Source: Gammaproteobacteria bacterium (lineage in GTDB: Bacteria > Pseudomonadota > Gammaproteobacteria > JACKNK01). From it: 64,000 nucleotides of DNA. The notes beneath the pieces are model-generated. The model searched no databases and was not told the origin of the DNA. It worked only from the letters and a program-made list of their open reading frames with translations. Position numbers and translations under genes: made by a program. Shown one piece after another: positions 44,134-53,128 of this stretch; the stretch's first letter is position 1, and each line of letters starts with the position of its first letter. The stretch lies in NCBI GenBank assembly GCA_024234955.1, contig JACKNK010000006.1, positions 62,001-126,000 on the forward strand. The letters run 5' to 3'.

Positions 44134-44149
44134 TGGTATGGGCTTTGCT
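44134..44149 (+). promoter_or_regulatory. sigma-54 (-24/-12) promoter for soxYZ
   Basis: Seen: TGGTATGGGCTTTGCT, which fits TGGYAYR-N4-TTGCW exactly, 51 bases before the soxY ATG. It stands directly after a sigma-54 activator gene. Upstream of it (44025-44060) are TGCAA and TTGCA half-sites that could be activator binding sites, unproven. Confidence 0.7.
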
Positions 44150-44200
44150 ATAAACCCGTGGGCTACCACCAAACCAAATCCCCCAGAGGAGCATCCCAAT

Positions 44201-44659
44201 ATGAGCATGAAACGCAGAACCTTCCTGAAGGGCACTGTCGCCGCTGTCGGCGTCGCTGCCGCTGCCGGTCTGCTGTCGCCGCGTGCGGTCCTGGCTGACT
44301 GGCCGAAGGCTGCCTTCGACGCCAAGTCCATGGACGACGCCACTGCGGCGGCTGGTCTGAGCGGCTTCGAGCATTCGGACGACATCGAAATCAAGGCCCC
44401 GGACATTGCTGAAAACGGCGCCGTCGTGCCGATCAGCGTCACCTCCGGCATGAAGGCGGAGTCCATCTCGATTCTGGCGTCTGCCAATGGAACCCCGATG
44501 GCCGCAACCTTCGAACTCGGTGCCAAGGCGCAGAGCTTCGTCTCCGTGCGTATCAAGATGGGCAAGACCTCCGACGTGTTCGCCATCGTCAAGTCGGGCG
44601 GCAAGGCTTACGCCAACAAGAAGCAGGTCAAGGTCACCATCGGCGGCTGCGGCGGCTGA
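44201..44659 (+). CDS. soxY: SoxY, sulfur-carrier subunit of the Sox complex
   Basis: A 152-residue protein. Tat signal MSMKRRTFLKGTVAA and a C-terminal GGCGG carrier arm whose Cys holds sulfur intermediates. ATG 44201 follows AGAGGAG. Known: periplasmic SoxYZ carries thiosulfate-derived sulfur during oxidation. Here only Y and Z occur, as in bacteria that use a branched Sox system or keep other sox genes elsewhere. Confidence 0.95.
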   Translation: MSMKRRTFLKGTVAAVGVAAAAGLLSPRAVLADWPKAAFDAKSMDDATAAAGLSGFEHSDDIEIKAPDIAENGAVVPISVTSGMKAESISILASANGTPMAATFELGAKAQSFVSVRIKMGKTSDVFAIVKSGGKAYANKKQVKVTIGGCGG

Positions 44660-44717
44660 TCGGTCCCCCTGATCTCCAATACACGGCGTATCAACAAATT
44701 CGAAGAGGTTTAAACCC

Positions 44718-45029
44718 ATGGCGAGCATCAAACTGAAAGCCAAGTCCAAGAACGGCGTCACGTCGGTCAAGGCTCTGATCAACCACCCGATGGAAACCGG
44801 TCTGCGCAAAGACAAGAAGACCGGCGAGAAGATTCCGGCCCATTTCATCCAGGAAGTCACCTGCGACCTGAACGGTGAGCGCGTGATGACCGCTTACTGG
44901 GGCGGTTCCGTTTCCAAGAACCCCTACGTCGCGTTCAACATCGACGGTGGCGCCAAGGGTGACGCGATCACTCTGGCCTGGGTCGATAACAAGGGCGAAA
45001 AGGACTCCGTGGAAGACAAGGTCGACTGA
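44718..45029 (+). CDS. soxZ: SoxZ, partner of SoxY
   Basis: A 103-residue protein. MASIKLKAKSKNGVTSVKAL, HPMETGLRKDKKTG, PAHFIQEVTC and WGGSVSKNPYVAF match SoxZ. No signal peptide; it is exported with SoxY. Follows soxY by 58 bases with GAAGAGG upstream; a terminator follows. Confidence 0.95.
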   Translation: MASIKLKAKSKNGVTSVKALINHPMETGLRKDKKTGEKIPAHFIQEVTCDLNGERVMTAYWGGSVSKNPYVAFNIDGGAKGDAITLAWVDNKGEKDSVEDKVD

Positions 45030-45053
45030 ACCGACCCGATCGACACGATTGGA

Positions 45054-45082
45054 AAAGCGGCTCCTTCGGGAGCCGCTTTTTT
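45054..45082 (+). terminator. intrinsic terminator after soxZ
   Basis: Seen: AAAAGCGGCTCC, loop TTCG, GGAGCCGCTTTT then TT. A 12-bp stem with an extra-stable tetraloop; symmetric, so it can also end the convergent yggS transcript. Confidence 0.92.
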
Positions 45083-45103
45083 GTCTGCGTCACTCATCGG
45101 GAA

Positions 45104-45787
45104 TCAGCGCGCCCCGAAGATCGCCGTCCCGATGCGCACAATCGTGGCACCCTCAGCGATGGCCGACTCGAGATCGTCGGTCATGCCCATCGACAGGGTA
45201 TCGAGCTCAAGCCCGACGCGACCAAACCTCTCCTTCATCTCACGCAGTTTCCGGAATGGCGCGCGTTGTTGTTGCGGGTCATGGCAGGGTGCCGGCACCG
45301 TCATCAGACCCCGCAGACGCAGATTCGGAAGCGCCGCAATCTGGATTGCCAAGGCCTCGGCGTCTGCCAAAGCAACACCGGATTTGCTCGCCTCGCCACT
45401 CACATTGACCTGCAACAGCACGTTCAAAGGTGACTGATCGTGCGGGCGCTGATCGCTCAGACGTTGCGCAATCTTGAGTCGATCGACGCCATGCACCCAC
45501 GAGAAGTGGGTGGCGATCTCGCGAGTCTTGTTGGACTGAATGGGACCGATGAAATGCCACTCGATATCCAGATCGGCCAGTTCGTGCTGCTTGGCAAGTG
45601 CCTCCTGCAGGTAACTTTCTCCGAACAGCCGCTGGCCGTGCGCATAGGCCGCACGTATCGAGGATGCCGGCTTGGTCTTGCTGACCGCGAGCAACTGCAC
45701 CGCGTCCGCACTCCTACCGGACTCAGCCACCGCATTTCGGATGCGTTCGCGTACCGTATTCAGGGCGTCGGAGATGGAGTCATTCAT
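45104..45787 (-). CDS. yggS: YggS family PLP homeostasis protein
   Basis: A 227-residue protein. PLP-binding Lys in LLAVSKTKPASSI, then FGESYLQEALAK, WHFIGPIQSNKTREIA and LNVLLQVNVSGEASKSG. Known: regulates free pyridoxal phosphate. ATG 45787 chosen by family start (MNDSISDALNTV). Divergent from pilT with 74 bases between, the usual arrangement. Confidence 0.93.
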   Translation of the reverse strand: MNDSISDALNTVRERIRNAVAESGRSADAVQLLAVSKTKPASSIRAAYAHGQRLFGESYLQEALAKQHELADLDIEWHFIGPIQSNKTREIATHFSWVHGVDRLKIAQRLSDQRPHDQSPLNVLLQVNVSGEASKSGVALADAEALAIQIAALPNLRLRGLMTVPAPCHDPQQQRAPFRKLREMKERFGRVGLELDTLSMGMTDDLESAIAEGATIVRIGTAIFGAR

Positions 45788-45861
45788 GGGCGTTGGTTGC
45801 TTGTATGCAGAGCGGCAATTAGGCTGCACAGGATAACAACAACACGCGAGGCGACGTGCCC

Positions 45862-46899
45862 ATGGACATGACCCAGCTGCTGGCGTTCGCGGTCAAGAAC
45901 AAGGCGTCCGATCTGCATTTGTCGGCCGGCCTGCCGCCGATGATTCGCGTCGATGGTGACGTGCGCCGCATCAACGTACCGGCGCTGGAGCACAAAGAGG
46001 TCCATGCCCTGATCTACGAGGTCATGGACGATCGCCAGCGCAAGGATTACGAGGAATTCTACGAGACCGACTTTTCCTTCGAGGTCCCGCGACTGGCGCG
46101 TTTCCGTGTCAACGCCTTCAACCAGTCGCGCGGCGCGGCAGCGGTGTTTCGTACCATCCCCACGGAAATCCTCAGCCTGCAGCAGCTCAATGCACCCAAG
46201 GTTTTCGCCGAACTGGCGGGCATGAACCGGGGCATTGTCCTGGTCACCGGGCCGACCGGTTCGGGCAAATCGACCACGCTGGCCGGCATGGTCAATCACA
46301 AGAACGAGACCGAGGCCTGCCACATCCTCACGGTCGAGGACCCGATCGAATTCGTTCATGAGAGCAAGAAAGCGCTGATCAATCAGCGCGAAGTGCATCG
46401 TCACACCCTGGGCTTTACCGAGGCGCTGCGCTCCGCCTTGCGCGAAGACCCGGACGTGATCCTGGTCGGCGAAATGCGCGACCTGGAAACCATTCGTCTC
46501 GCGCTTACCGCCGCCGAGACCGGCCATCTGGTTTTCGGCACCCTGCACACCTCTTCCGCCGCCAAGACCATCGACCGAATTGTCGATGTGTTCCCCGCCG
46601 CCGAAAAAGCGATGGTGCGCTCGATGCTGTCCGAGTCCCTCCGGGCGGTGATTTCCCAAGCCCTGATCAAGCGCATCGATGGCGGTCGCGTCGCCGCGCA
46701 CGAGATCATGATCGCCACCCCCGCGATCCGGAACCTGATCCGTGAAGACAAGATCGCGCAGATGTATTCGGCGATTCAGACCGGCTCGGCACAGGGCATG
46801 CAGACGCTCGATCAGAATCTCCGTCATCTGGTGGACAAGAAACTGATCACCATCGGCGACGCACGCATCCGCGCCGTCAACAAGGAAGCGTTCTACTAA
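45862..46899 (+). CDS. pilT: type IV pilus retraction ATPase PilT
   Basis: A 345-residue protein. SDLHLSAGLPPMIRVDG, Walker A GPTGSGKSTTLAGM, Asp box EDPIEFVH, Walker B ILVGEMRDLETIR, His box GTLHTSSAAKTIDRI, and the PilT-specific AIRNLIREDK. Known: powers pilus retraction and twitching. ATG 45862 with GAGG upstream; GTG 45856 also possible. Confidence 0.95.
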   Translation: MDMTQLLAFAVKNKASDLHLSAGLPPMIRVDGDVRRINVPALEHKEVHALIYEVMDDRQRKDYEEFYETDFSFEVPRLARFRVNAFNQSRGAAAVFRTIPTEILSLQQLNAPKVFAELAGMNRGIVLVTGPTGSGKSTTLAGMVNHKNETEACHILTVEDPIEFVHESKKALINQREVHRHTLGFTEALRSALREDPDVILVGEMRDLETIRLALTAAETGHLVFGTLHTSSAAKTIDRIVDVFPAAEKAMVRSMLSESLRAVISQALIKRIDGGRVAAHEIMIATPAIRNLIREDKIAQMYSAIQTGSAQGMQTLDQNLRHLVDKKLITIGDARIRAVNKEAFY

Positions 46900-47059
46900 G
46901 GAACCTCTGATCTATTCATGCACGTTCATCTGAAGCCTGAAATCACGTCTTTCGGCGTTGCAAAACTTGTGAATAGCGGGCTATTCGCTACGTTTCGCGC
47001 CTTGAAACCCACGATTTCATTCGTCCATTTGAGCCGCGACTGAATAAATCAGAGGTTCC
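46900..47059. mobile_element. MITE-like palindromic element between pilT and pilU
   Basis: 160 bp. Terminal inverted repeats GGAACCTCTGATCTATTCA (46900-46918) and its near-complement TGAATAAATCAGAGGTTCC (47041-47059), 18 of 19 matching. The centre is another perfect palindrome, GAATAGC-GG-GCTATTC, and flanking parts (GAAATCACG and CGATTTC) also pair, so nearly the whole unit folds. It encodes nothing. It begins one base after the pilT stop. Inferred: non-autonomous transposable or REP-like repeat. Confidence 0.75.
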
Positions 47060-47117
47060 CCAACCTTACCCTCCGTATCGTTCCCGCTCCGTCCCCGAGT
47101 CAACCAGAGGTTCCCGA

Positions 47118-48251
47118 ATGGACATCCGCGTCCTGCTCAAAATCATGGTCCAGAAAGGGGCCTCGGATCTGTTCATCACCGCCGGCGTCGCGCCCAGCTT
47201 CAAGCTGAACGGCAAGATGATGCCGATCGCCCAATCGGTACTGCCGGCGGACAAGGCTGAGCAGCTGGTCGTCGGGGTCATGGACGAAAAGCAGCTCGCC
47301 GAGTTCTACGAACACCGTGAATGCAACTTCGCCATCGAGTATCAGGGTATCGGTCGATTCCGCGTGTCTGCGTTCGTGCAGCGCGGCCATGCCGGCATGG
47401 TGTTGCGACGCATCGAGACCGAAATCCCCTCCATCGAGCAATTGAACCTGCCCAAGGTCACCGCCCCGTTGTCACTGACCAAACGCGGCCTGATCGTCGT
47501 GGTCGGTGCCACCGGCTCAGGCAAATCCACCAGTCTGGCGGCCATGATCGGCAACCGCAACGAAAAGACCAGCGGACACATCATCACCATCGAAGACCCG
47601 ATCGAATTCATCCATCCGCACAAGAACTGCATCGTCAGTCAGCGCGAAGTGGGTGTGGATACCGAATCCTTCGAGGTCGCGCTCAAGAACACCCTGCGTC
47701 AGGCCCCGGATGTCATCCTGATCGGTGAGGTACGTTCCCGCGAGACCATGGAATACGCGATCAATTTCGCCGAAACCGGACACTTGGCGATGTGTACCCT
47801 GCACGCCAACAACGCCAACCAGGCTCTCGATCGGATCATCCACTTCTTCCCGGAGGACCGCCGTCAGCAGTTGTTGATGGACCTGTCGCTGAACATGAAG
47901 GCGATCATCGCGCAGCAGTTGTTGCCGGCGAAGAACGGCAAGGGGCGGCGGCTTGCCGCCGAAATCCTGATCAACACCCCGTTCGTCTCCGAGCTGATCC
48001 GTCGTGGCGAGGTCCACAAGATCAAGGACATCATGAAGCGTAGCCGTGAACTGGGTATGCAGACCTTCGATCAAGCCCTGTACGACCTTTATCAGGCCGA
48101 TGAGATCACCGCCGAGACGGCCCTGGCGCACGCGGACTCGGCCAACGAGGTGCGCCTGATGATCAAGCTGGGTACCGGCGAGGTGGAGACCAGCGGCGAT
48201 GGCGCTGGCGATGGTCCGAAACCCGATGCCGGCAACCTATCGTTGATGTGA
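47118..48251 (+). CDS. pilU: PilT-like ATPase PilU
   Basis: A 377-residue protein: MDIRVLLKIMVQKGASDLFI, Walker A GATGSGKSTSLAAM, IEDPIEFIHPHKNC, ILIGEVRSRETMEYAINFAE, CTLHANNANQALDRI. Known: accessory retraction ATPase acting with PilT. The C-terminal tail is Gly/Asp-rich. Separated from pilT by the palindromic element; its stop overlaps the pyk start (TGATG). Confidence 0.93.
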   Translation: MDIRVLLKIMVQKGASDLFITAGVAPSFKLNGKMMPIAQSVLPADKAEQLVVGVMDEKQLAEFYEHRECNFAIEYQGIGRFRVSAFVQRGHAGMVLRRIETEIPSIEQLNLPKVTAPLSLTKRGLIVVVGATGSGKSTSLAAMIGNRNEKTSGHIITIEDPIEFIHPHKNCIVSQREVGVDTESFEVALKNTLRQAPDVILIGEVRSRETMEYAINFAETGHLAMCTLHANNANQALDRIIHFFPEDRRQQLLMDLSLNMKAIIAQQLLPAKNGKGRRLAAEILINTPFVSELIRRGEVHKIKDIMKRSRELGMQTFDQALYDLYQADEITAETALAHADSANEVRLMIKLGTGEVETSGDGAGDGPKPDAGNLSLM

Positions 48252-49720
48252 TGGCTTTCCTCGACCCGCCAGCGCCGCTGAAACTCCGGCGCACCAAGAT
48301 CATCGCGACCATCGGCCCCGCGACCCGCTCGCCGGACATCATCGAGAAGATGATGCTTGCCGGGGTCAATGTCTTCCGCCTGAACATGTCGCATGGCACC
48401 CAGAACGACCACCTCAGCGCGTACCAGGCGATTCGCGCCGGTGCCGACAAGCATCATTTGCCGATCGGCATACTCGCCGATCTGTGTGGTCCCAAGATCC
48501 GGGTCGGCGAACTCAAGGACGGCCAGATCGAGTTGCGCGATGGCGAGGAGGTCACCGTCACCACCCGTGACGTGGTCGGTTACGACGGTCTGATCCCCAG
48601 CCATTACCGGCATCTTGCTGAGGACGTGCAGGCCGGCGATCGCATCCTGCTGGACGATGGCCTGCTGGAACTGCGGGTGCTTTCCGCCGAACAGGCCGAT
48701 GTCCGTTGCGAGGTCGTGCACGGTGGGGTTCTCAAATCGCGCAAGGGCATGAACCTGCCTTGCGTCGCGGTCTCAGCGCCAGCACTGACCAACAAGGACC
48801 GCGAGGATGCCGCATTCGCCCTCGATCTCGGGGTCGATTTTCTCGCACTGTCGTTCGTGCGTCGTGCCGGTGATGTTCAGGAACTTCGCGAACTGGTTGC
48901 CACCCGTCATGCAGACGTCGGCATCATTGCCAAGATCGAGAAACCGGAGGCGCTGGAAGAGATCGATGCCATCATCCAGGTGGCCGACGGGATCATGGTG
49001 GCGCGCGGCGATCTGGGTGTGGAACTCGACGCCGAGCAGGTTCCGCTGGTTCAGGATCGACTCCTGGAACTTGCGCAGGTCCACAACAAACCCTGCATCG
49101 TCGCCACCCAGATGCTGGAATCGATGATTCAGAACCCCCGCCCGACCCGTGCCGAAGTCGCGGATGTGGCGCACGCAGTGCGCACCGCCGCCGACGCGGT
49201 GATGCTCTCCGGCGAGACCGCCGTCGGCCGCTTTCCGCTCGATGCGGTGCGCATGATGGATCGCATCGCGCGACGATCCGAAGCGTATCTGTGGGAACAC
49301 GGTCTGTTCGCCAACACCATCAAGAGCCGGGGCGACGGCAGGCTGCCGCTCGCCGATTCGGTCGCGCGCGCCACCTCGCTGCTGTCCCGCGACCTGCGCG
49401 TACGTGCGATCGTGGTGGTCTGCCATAGCGGGCTCTCGGTCGCGATCGTGTCCTCGGCACGACCGGCGGCGCCGATCATCGCGCTCTCCGACAGCGGCAA
49501 GACCTGCACCCGCATGACACTGCTTTGGGGCGTACTCCCGGATCGCGTCGAAGACGTCGAGATCAGTCCGGCCGTGGCCGTCGATCTGCCTGCCGTGGCG
49601 CGACAACTGGCACGCAAATACGAGCTTGGCGACGCCGGCGAACATATCCTGCTGGTCGAGGGCTATCACCCGGAACCGGAACGCAACGTGCCGTCGATCT
49701 CGGTGGTCGAGCTGCTCTGA
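48251..49720 (+). CDS. pyk: pyruvate kinase
   Basis: A 489-residue protein. RRTKIIATIGPATRSPDII, FRLNMSHGTQ, LADLCGPKIRVG, IIAKIEKPEALEEID, MVARGDLGVE and TQMLESMI. Converts PEP and ADP to pyruvate and ATP. ATG 48251 overlaps the pilU stop. Full length with a C-terminal allosteric-type domain. Confidence 0.95.
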   Translation: MAFLDPPAPLKLRRTKIIATIGPATRSPDIIEKMMLAGVNVFRLNMSHGTQNDHLSAYQAIRAGADKHHLPIGILADLCGPKIRVGELKDGQIELRDGEEVTVTTRDVVGYDGLIPSHYRHLAEDVQAGDRILLDDGLLELRVLSAEQADVRCEVVHGGVLKSRKGMNLPCVAVSAPALTNKDREDAAFALDLGVDFLALSFVRRAGDVQELRELVATRHADVGIIAKIEKPEALEEIDAIIQVADGIMVARGDLGVELDAEQVPLVQDRLLELAQVHNKPCIVATQMLESMIQNPRPTRAEVADVAHAVRTAADAVMLSGETAVGRFPLDAVRMMDRIARRSEAYLWEHGLFANTIKSRGDGRLPLADSVARATSLLSRDLRVRAIVVVCHSGLSVAIVSSARPAAPIIALSDSGKTCTRMTLLWGVLPDRVEDVEISPAVAVDLPAVARQLARKYELGDAGEHILLVEGYHPEPERNVPSISVVELL

Positions 49721-49734
49721 GGCATCGCAGACAT

Positions 49735-49998
49735 ATGGCGACCTACTCCCATATCGACCCCAAGATCGTTGCCGATGGCGTGATCGCCCGGGAATGCTAT
49801 GCGGTGGTCTACGCCCCGAAAGCCAATCGCAAACGCTTCCCGGCCAATTGCGTGGAGGTCTTCGACACCCTGGACGCGGCCTATGAGGCCGCCGACCCTG
49901 GCGCCAGACGCTTCGCCGCCGAGGTCATCGGCCCGTCCCGGTCCTCGGAGGGTCAGCAGTTGTTCTATCTGGTGCGCTGGCTCAGCGCCGTGGATTGA
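49735..49998 (+). CDS. small hypothetical protein
   Basis: An 87-residue protein starting MATYSHIDPKIVADGVIARE with later RFPANCVEVFDTLDAAYEAA. No membrane segment and no recognised family. 14 bases after pyk in the same direction, so probably co-transcribed. Coding is supported by position and codon pattern. Confidence 0.55.
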   Translation: MATYSHIDPKIVADGVIARECYAVVYAPKANRKRFPANCVEVFDTLDAAYEAADPGARRFAAEVIGPSRSSEGQQLFYLVRWLSAVD

Positions 49999-50018
49999 AC
50001 GGCGCTCAAGGCCTTCGC

Positions 50019-50645
50019 TCAACCCACCGACATCAGATCGTCGAACCAGTGTGCGAGCACGTCGCTGGGATCTTCGGCATGGCGCAGTTCGTTGTAGTCG
50101 AGCCGCGCATCTTGCGCATGCAACTCGCCATTTGCGGCGTGAAACACCCCGATCTCCTCACCGTCACGCTGCAATGACAGCGTCAGCGCATCCGGATTGA
50201 GCCAACTCGTTCCACCGGCCTGCCTGAAGATTGCCGTCACCCGCACTGCAGCCTGAAACCAAGCCGATGCCGCCTCCCGATCGAAGTGAAGCGGTTCGGC
50301 ATCGGCCTCCTCCGGCTCGGCCTCGATCTCCAGTTGCGCCGCCTGGGTTTCGAGCAACAGGAAGGTTTCCTCCGCCAGTTCCACGACCGACTGGCCGACC
50401 AGCGCTCGATGCCATTCCGCGCCGTCGGCGAAACGGATACGCCACTGTCCGGCATTCAATGCGAGACACAGTTCGAACACCTGATCCCCCGCCGCAATCG
50501 GCCCGGTGGAAATGCCTTCGGTGGTGCATTCCAGATCGGCATCGCCACATAAGGACGCCTTGATCGCGGCGGCCAGACTGGCGTAGGCGCATAAGGCAGC
50601 ATGCGTATCGGGCCAGCTCGGACTTGCCAATGATGGGAAGCTCAT
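50019..50645 (-). CDS. hypothetical protein
   Basis: A 208-residue acidic protein from ATG 50645 (MSFPSLASPSWPDTHAALCA). Soluble, with Glu-rich middle (LEIEAEPEEADAEP) and ending DVLAHWFDDLMSVG. No family recognised. The frame continues upstream to 50852 but overlaps tex, so the shorter start was chosen. Follows tex on the same strand by 68 bases. Confidence 0.6.
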   Translation of the reverse strand: MSFPSLASPSWPDTHAALCAYASLAAAIKASLCGDADLECTTEGISTGPIAAGDQVFELCLALNAGQWRIRFADGAEWHRALVGQSVVELAEETFLLLETQAAQLEIEAEPEEADAEPLHFDREAASAWFQAAVRVTAIFRQAGGTSWLNPDALTLSLQRDGEEIGVFHAANGELHAQDARLDYNELRHAEDPSDVLAHWFDDLMSVG

Positions 50646-50712
50646 CACGCACCTCGGAAAGGAATCGGGAACGGTGTGGACGCGCTGCTCGCAGCCCGCA
50701 TCCACAGCGTAG

Positions 50713-53022
50713 TCAGCGTTTTCGGGCGCGGGCAAATGCGTCCGCCATACTGCTGCCGGGCGCTGACCCACTGCTGGAAACCGGCTTGGACGACGGCGTA
50801 GAACGGCCAGTAACGCGGGGATGCGCCTCGCGCACGCCACGCGGATCGTCATTCATGCGCATGCTCAGGCCGACACGCTTGCGCGCCAGATCGACCTGCA
50901 TGACCTTAACCTTGACCACGTCGCCCGCCTTGACCACCTGATGCGGGTCTTTGACGAACCGGTCTGCCAGCGCCGAGATATGCACCAGACCGTCCTGATG
51001 CACGCCGATGTCCACGAACGCGCCAAAATTGGTGACGTTGGTCACGACCCCTTCGAGGATCATGCCCGGCGCCAGGTCCTTGAGATCCTCGACGCCTTCC
51101 TGGAAGGTCGCGGTCTTGAACTCCGGGCGCGGATCCCGACCCGGCTTTTCCAGTTCGCTGATGATGTCGCGCACCGTCGGCAGACCGAACTGGCTATCGA
51201 CAAAATCCTGCGGGGCAAGACGCTTCAGGAAGGCGGCGTCACCCAACACATCGGCCATGCCTTTACCGGTGCTGGCGAGAATCCGCTCGACCACCGGATA
51301 GGCCTCGGGATGGACCGCCGACGCGTCCAGCGGATTGTTGCCGCCGACGATACGCAGGAAGCCCGCCGCCTGTTCAAAGGTCTTGTCACCGAGGCGCGGC
51401 ACATCCTTGAGCGCACGCCGATCCGGGAACGCCCCGTGGGCATCGCGGTGCGCGACGATATTCTCCGCCAGAGTCGCGGTCAGCCCGGAAACCCGGGCCA
51501 GCAACGCGGGCGATGCGGTGTTCACATCCACTCCGACCGCATTCACGCAGTCCTCGACGACCGCCTCCAGGCTGCGCGCCAGACGCAGCTGTGAGACATC
51601 GTGCTGATACTGACCGACCCCGATCGATTTCGGATCGATCTTGACCAGCTCGGCGAGCGGATCCTGCAGGCGGCGCGCGATCGACACCGCACCGCGCAAC
51701 GAAACATCGAGCTCCGGCAACTCGTGACTGGCCAGTTCGGAGGCCGAATACACCGAGGCCCCCGCCTCACTGACCATGATCTTGGTCAGACGCAGTTCGG
51801 CATGTTTTTGAATCAGCTCGGCGGCCAGCTTGTCGGTTTCCCGCGACGCAGTGCCGTTGCCGATGGCAATCAGATCGACCTGATGTTTCCGGCACAGTGC
51901 CGCCAGCACCGCAATGGTCTGATCCCACTGATTCTTGGGGACATGCGGATACACCGTCGCGGTATCGACGACCTTGCCGGTGGCGTCCACGACCGCGACC
52001 TTCACCCCGGTTCGCAGGCCCGGATCAAGCCCCAGGGTGGCGCGCGGACCGGCCGGTGCCGCCAGCAGAAGATCGTGCAGATTGCGCGCAAACACCGCGA
52101 TCGCCTCCTCATCGGCGGCCTCGCGGATACGGGTTAGCAGCTCGGTTTCAAGTCGTGTCAGCAATTTGACGCGCCAGGTCAGACGCACGGTATCGGCGAG
52201 CCAGGCGTCGGCGGCACGCCCGGCATTCTCGATGCCGAAACGGGCCGCGACCATGCGCTCCGGACGGGTGCGTCCCTCTGCGTCCGCGACGATGTCCAGC
52301 GACAGGCTCAGCACCCCCTCGTTTCTCCCCCGGAACAACGCGAGCGCGCGATGCGAAGGAATCTTGTTGAGGGCTTCATCGAATTCGAAATAATCACTGA
52401 ACTTCGCGCCTTCCTGGGCCTTGCCCGCCATCACTTCCGACTTCAGTCGCGCCTCATCCCACAGCCAGTCCCGCACCCGACCGGCGAGTTCTGCGTCTTC
52501 CGCGAATTGCTCCATCAATATCTGCCGCGCCCCGTCCAGCGCGGCCTTGGTATCGGCGACGTCGTGCGCGGCATTCACAAAACCGGCGGCAGCGGTTTCC
52601 GGGTCGGTGTCGGGTGATTCGAGCAACTGGCGTGCGAGCGGCTCCAGGCCCGCTTCCCGGGCAATCTGCGCCCGCGTGCGCCGTTTTTTCTTGTACGGCA
52701 GGTAAAGGTCTTCGAGACGGGTCTTGGTTTCGGCGCCGAGCAGATCGCGTTTCAAGGCATCGCTGAGTTTGCCCTGCTCTTCGACCGCTTTGATCACCGC
52801 GACGCGCCGATCTTCCAGCTCGCGCAGATACCCCAGGCGCTCGTCGAGCAGACGCAGTTGAGCGTCGTCCAGCCCTCCGGTCACTTCCTTTCGATAGCGG
52901 GCGACGAAGGGGACCGTCGCGCCCTCATCGAGCAGGGCGATCGCGGCCTCGACCTGGCTAGCGTGAACCTCGATTTCAGCGGCAATACGCTGGCTGATTG
53001 GCGGTAACAATGGCGGCTCCAA
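50713..53022 (-). CDS. tex: Tex, S1-domain transcription accessory protein
   Basis: A 769-residue protein of normal Tex length: GATVPFVARYRKEVTGGLDD, YLPYKKKRRTRAQIAREAGL, a YqgF-like region (LGLDPGLRTGVKVAVVD), helix-hairpin-helix, and a C-terminal S1 domain (EGVVTNVTNFGAFVDIGVHQ). Known: conserved RNA-binding factor linked to transcription. Transcribed alone or after the OmpA gene. Confidence 0.95.
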   Translation of the reverse strand: MEPPLLPPISQRIAAEIEVHASQVEAAIALLDEGATVPFVARYRKEVTGGLDDAQLRLLDERLGYLRELEDRRVAVIKAVEEQGKLSDALKRDLLGAETKTRLEDLYLPYKKKRRTRAQIAREAGLEPLARQLLESPDTDPETAAAGFVNAAHDVADTKAALDGARQILMEQFAEDAELAGRVRDWLWDEARLKSEVMAGKAQEGAKFSDYFEFDEALNKIPSHRALALFRGRNEGVLSLSLDIVADAEGRTRPERMVAARFGIENAGRAADAWLADTVRLTWRVKLLTRLETELLTRIREAADEEAIAVFARNLHDLLLAAPAGPRATLGLDPGLRTGVKVAVVDATGKVVDTATVYPHVPKNQWDQTIAVLAALCRKHQVDLIAIGNGTASRETDKLAAELIQKHAELRLTKIMVSEAGASVYSASELASHELPELDVSLRGAVSIARRLQDPLAELVKIDPKSIGVGQYQHDVSQLRLARSLEAVVEDCVNAVGVDVNTASPALLARVSGLTATLAENIVAHRDAHGAFPDRRALKDVPRLGDKTFEQAAGFLRIVGGNNPLDASAVHPEAYPVVERILASTGKGMADVLGDAAFLKRLAPQDFVDSQFGLPTVRDIISELEKPGRDPRPEFKTATFQEGVEDLKDLAPGMILEGVVTNVTNFGAFVDIGVHQDGLVHISALADRFVKDPHQVVKAGDVVKVKVMQVDLARKRVGLSMRMNDDPRGVREAHPRVTGRSTPSSKPVSSSGSAPGSSMADAFARARKR

Positions 53023-53060
53023 TAATGTCGTATCCCGCCGGGCCAGGCCGCAGAACGGGA

Positions 53061-53099
53061 AAGCGCCATCCGGATCGACAGGAAATCCGGATGGCGCTT
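53061..53099 (-). terminator. hairpin after the OmpA-type gene
   Basis: Seen: AAGCGCCATCCGGAT, 9-base loop, ATCCGGATGGCGCTT; 15-bp perfect stem, with TTT following on the minus strand. Likely ends the 58351-53129 operon ahead of tex. Confidence 0.7.
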
Positions 53100-53128
53100 C
53101 TGCTCAAGAATCGAGCGGAGAACAGTCG

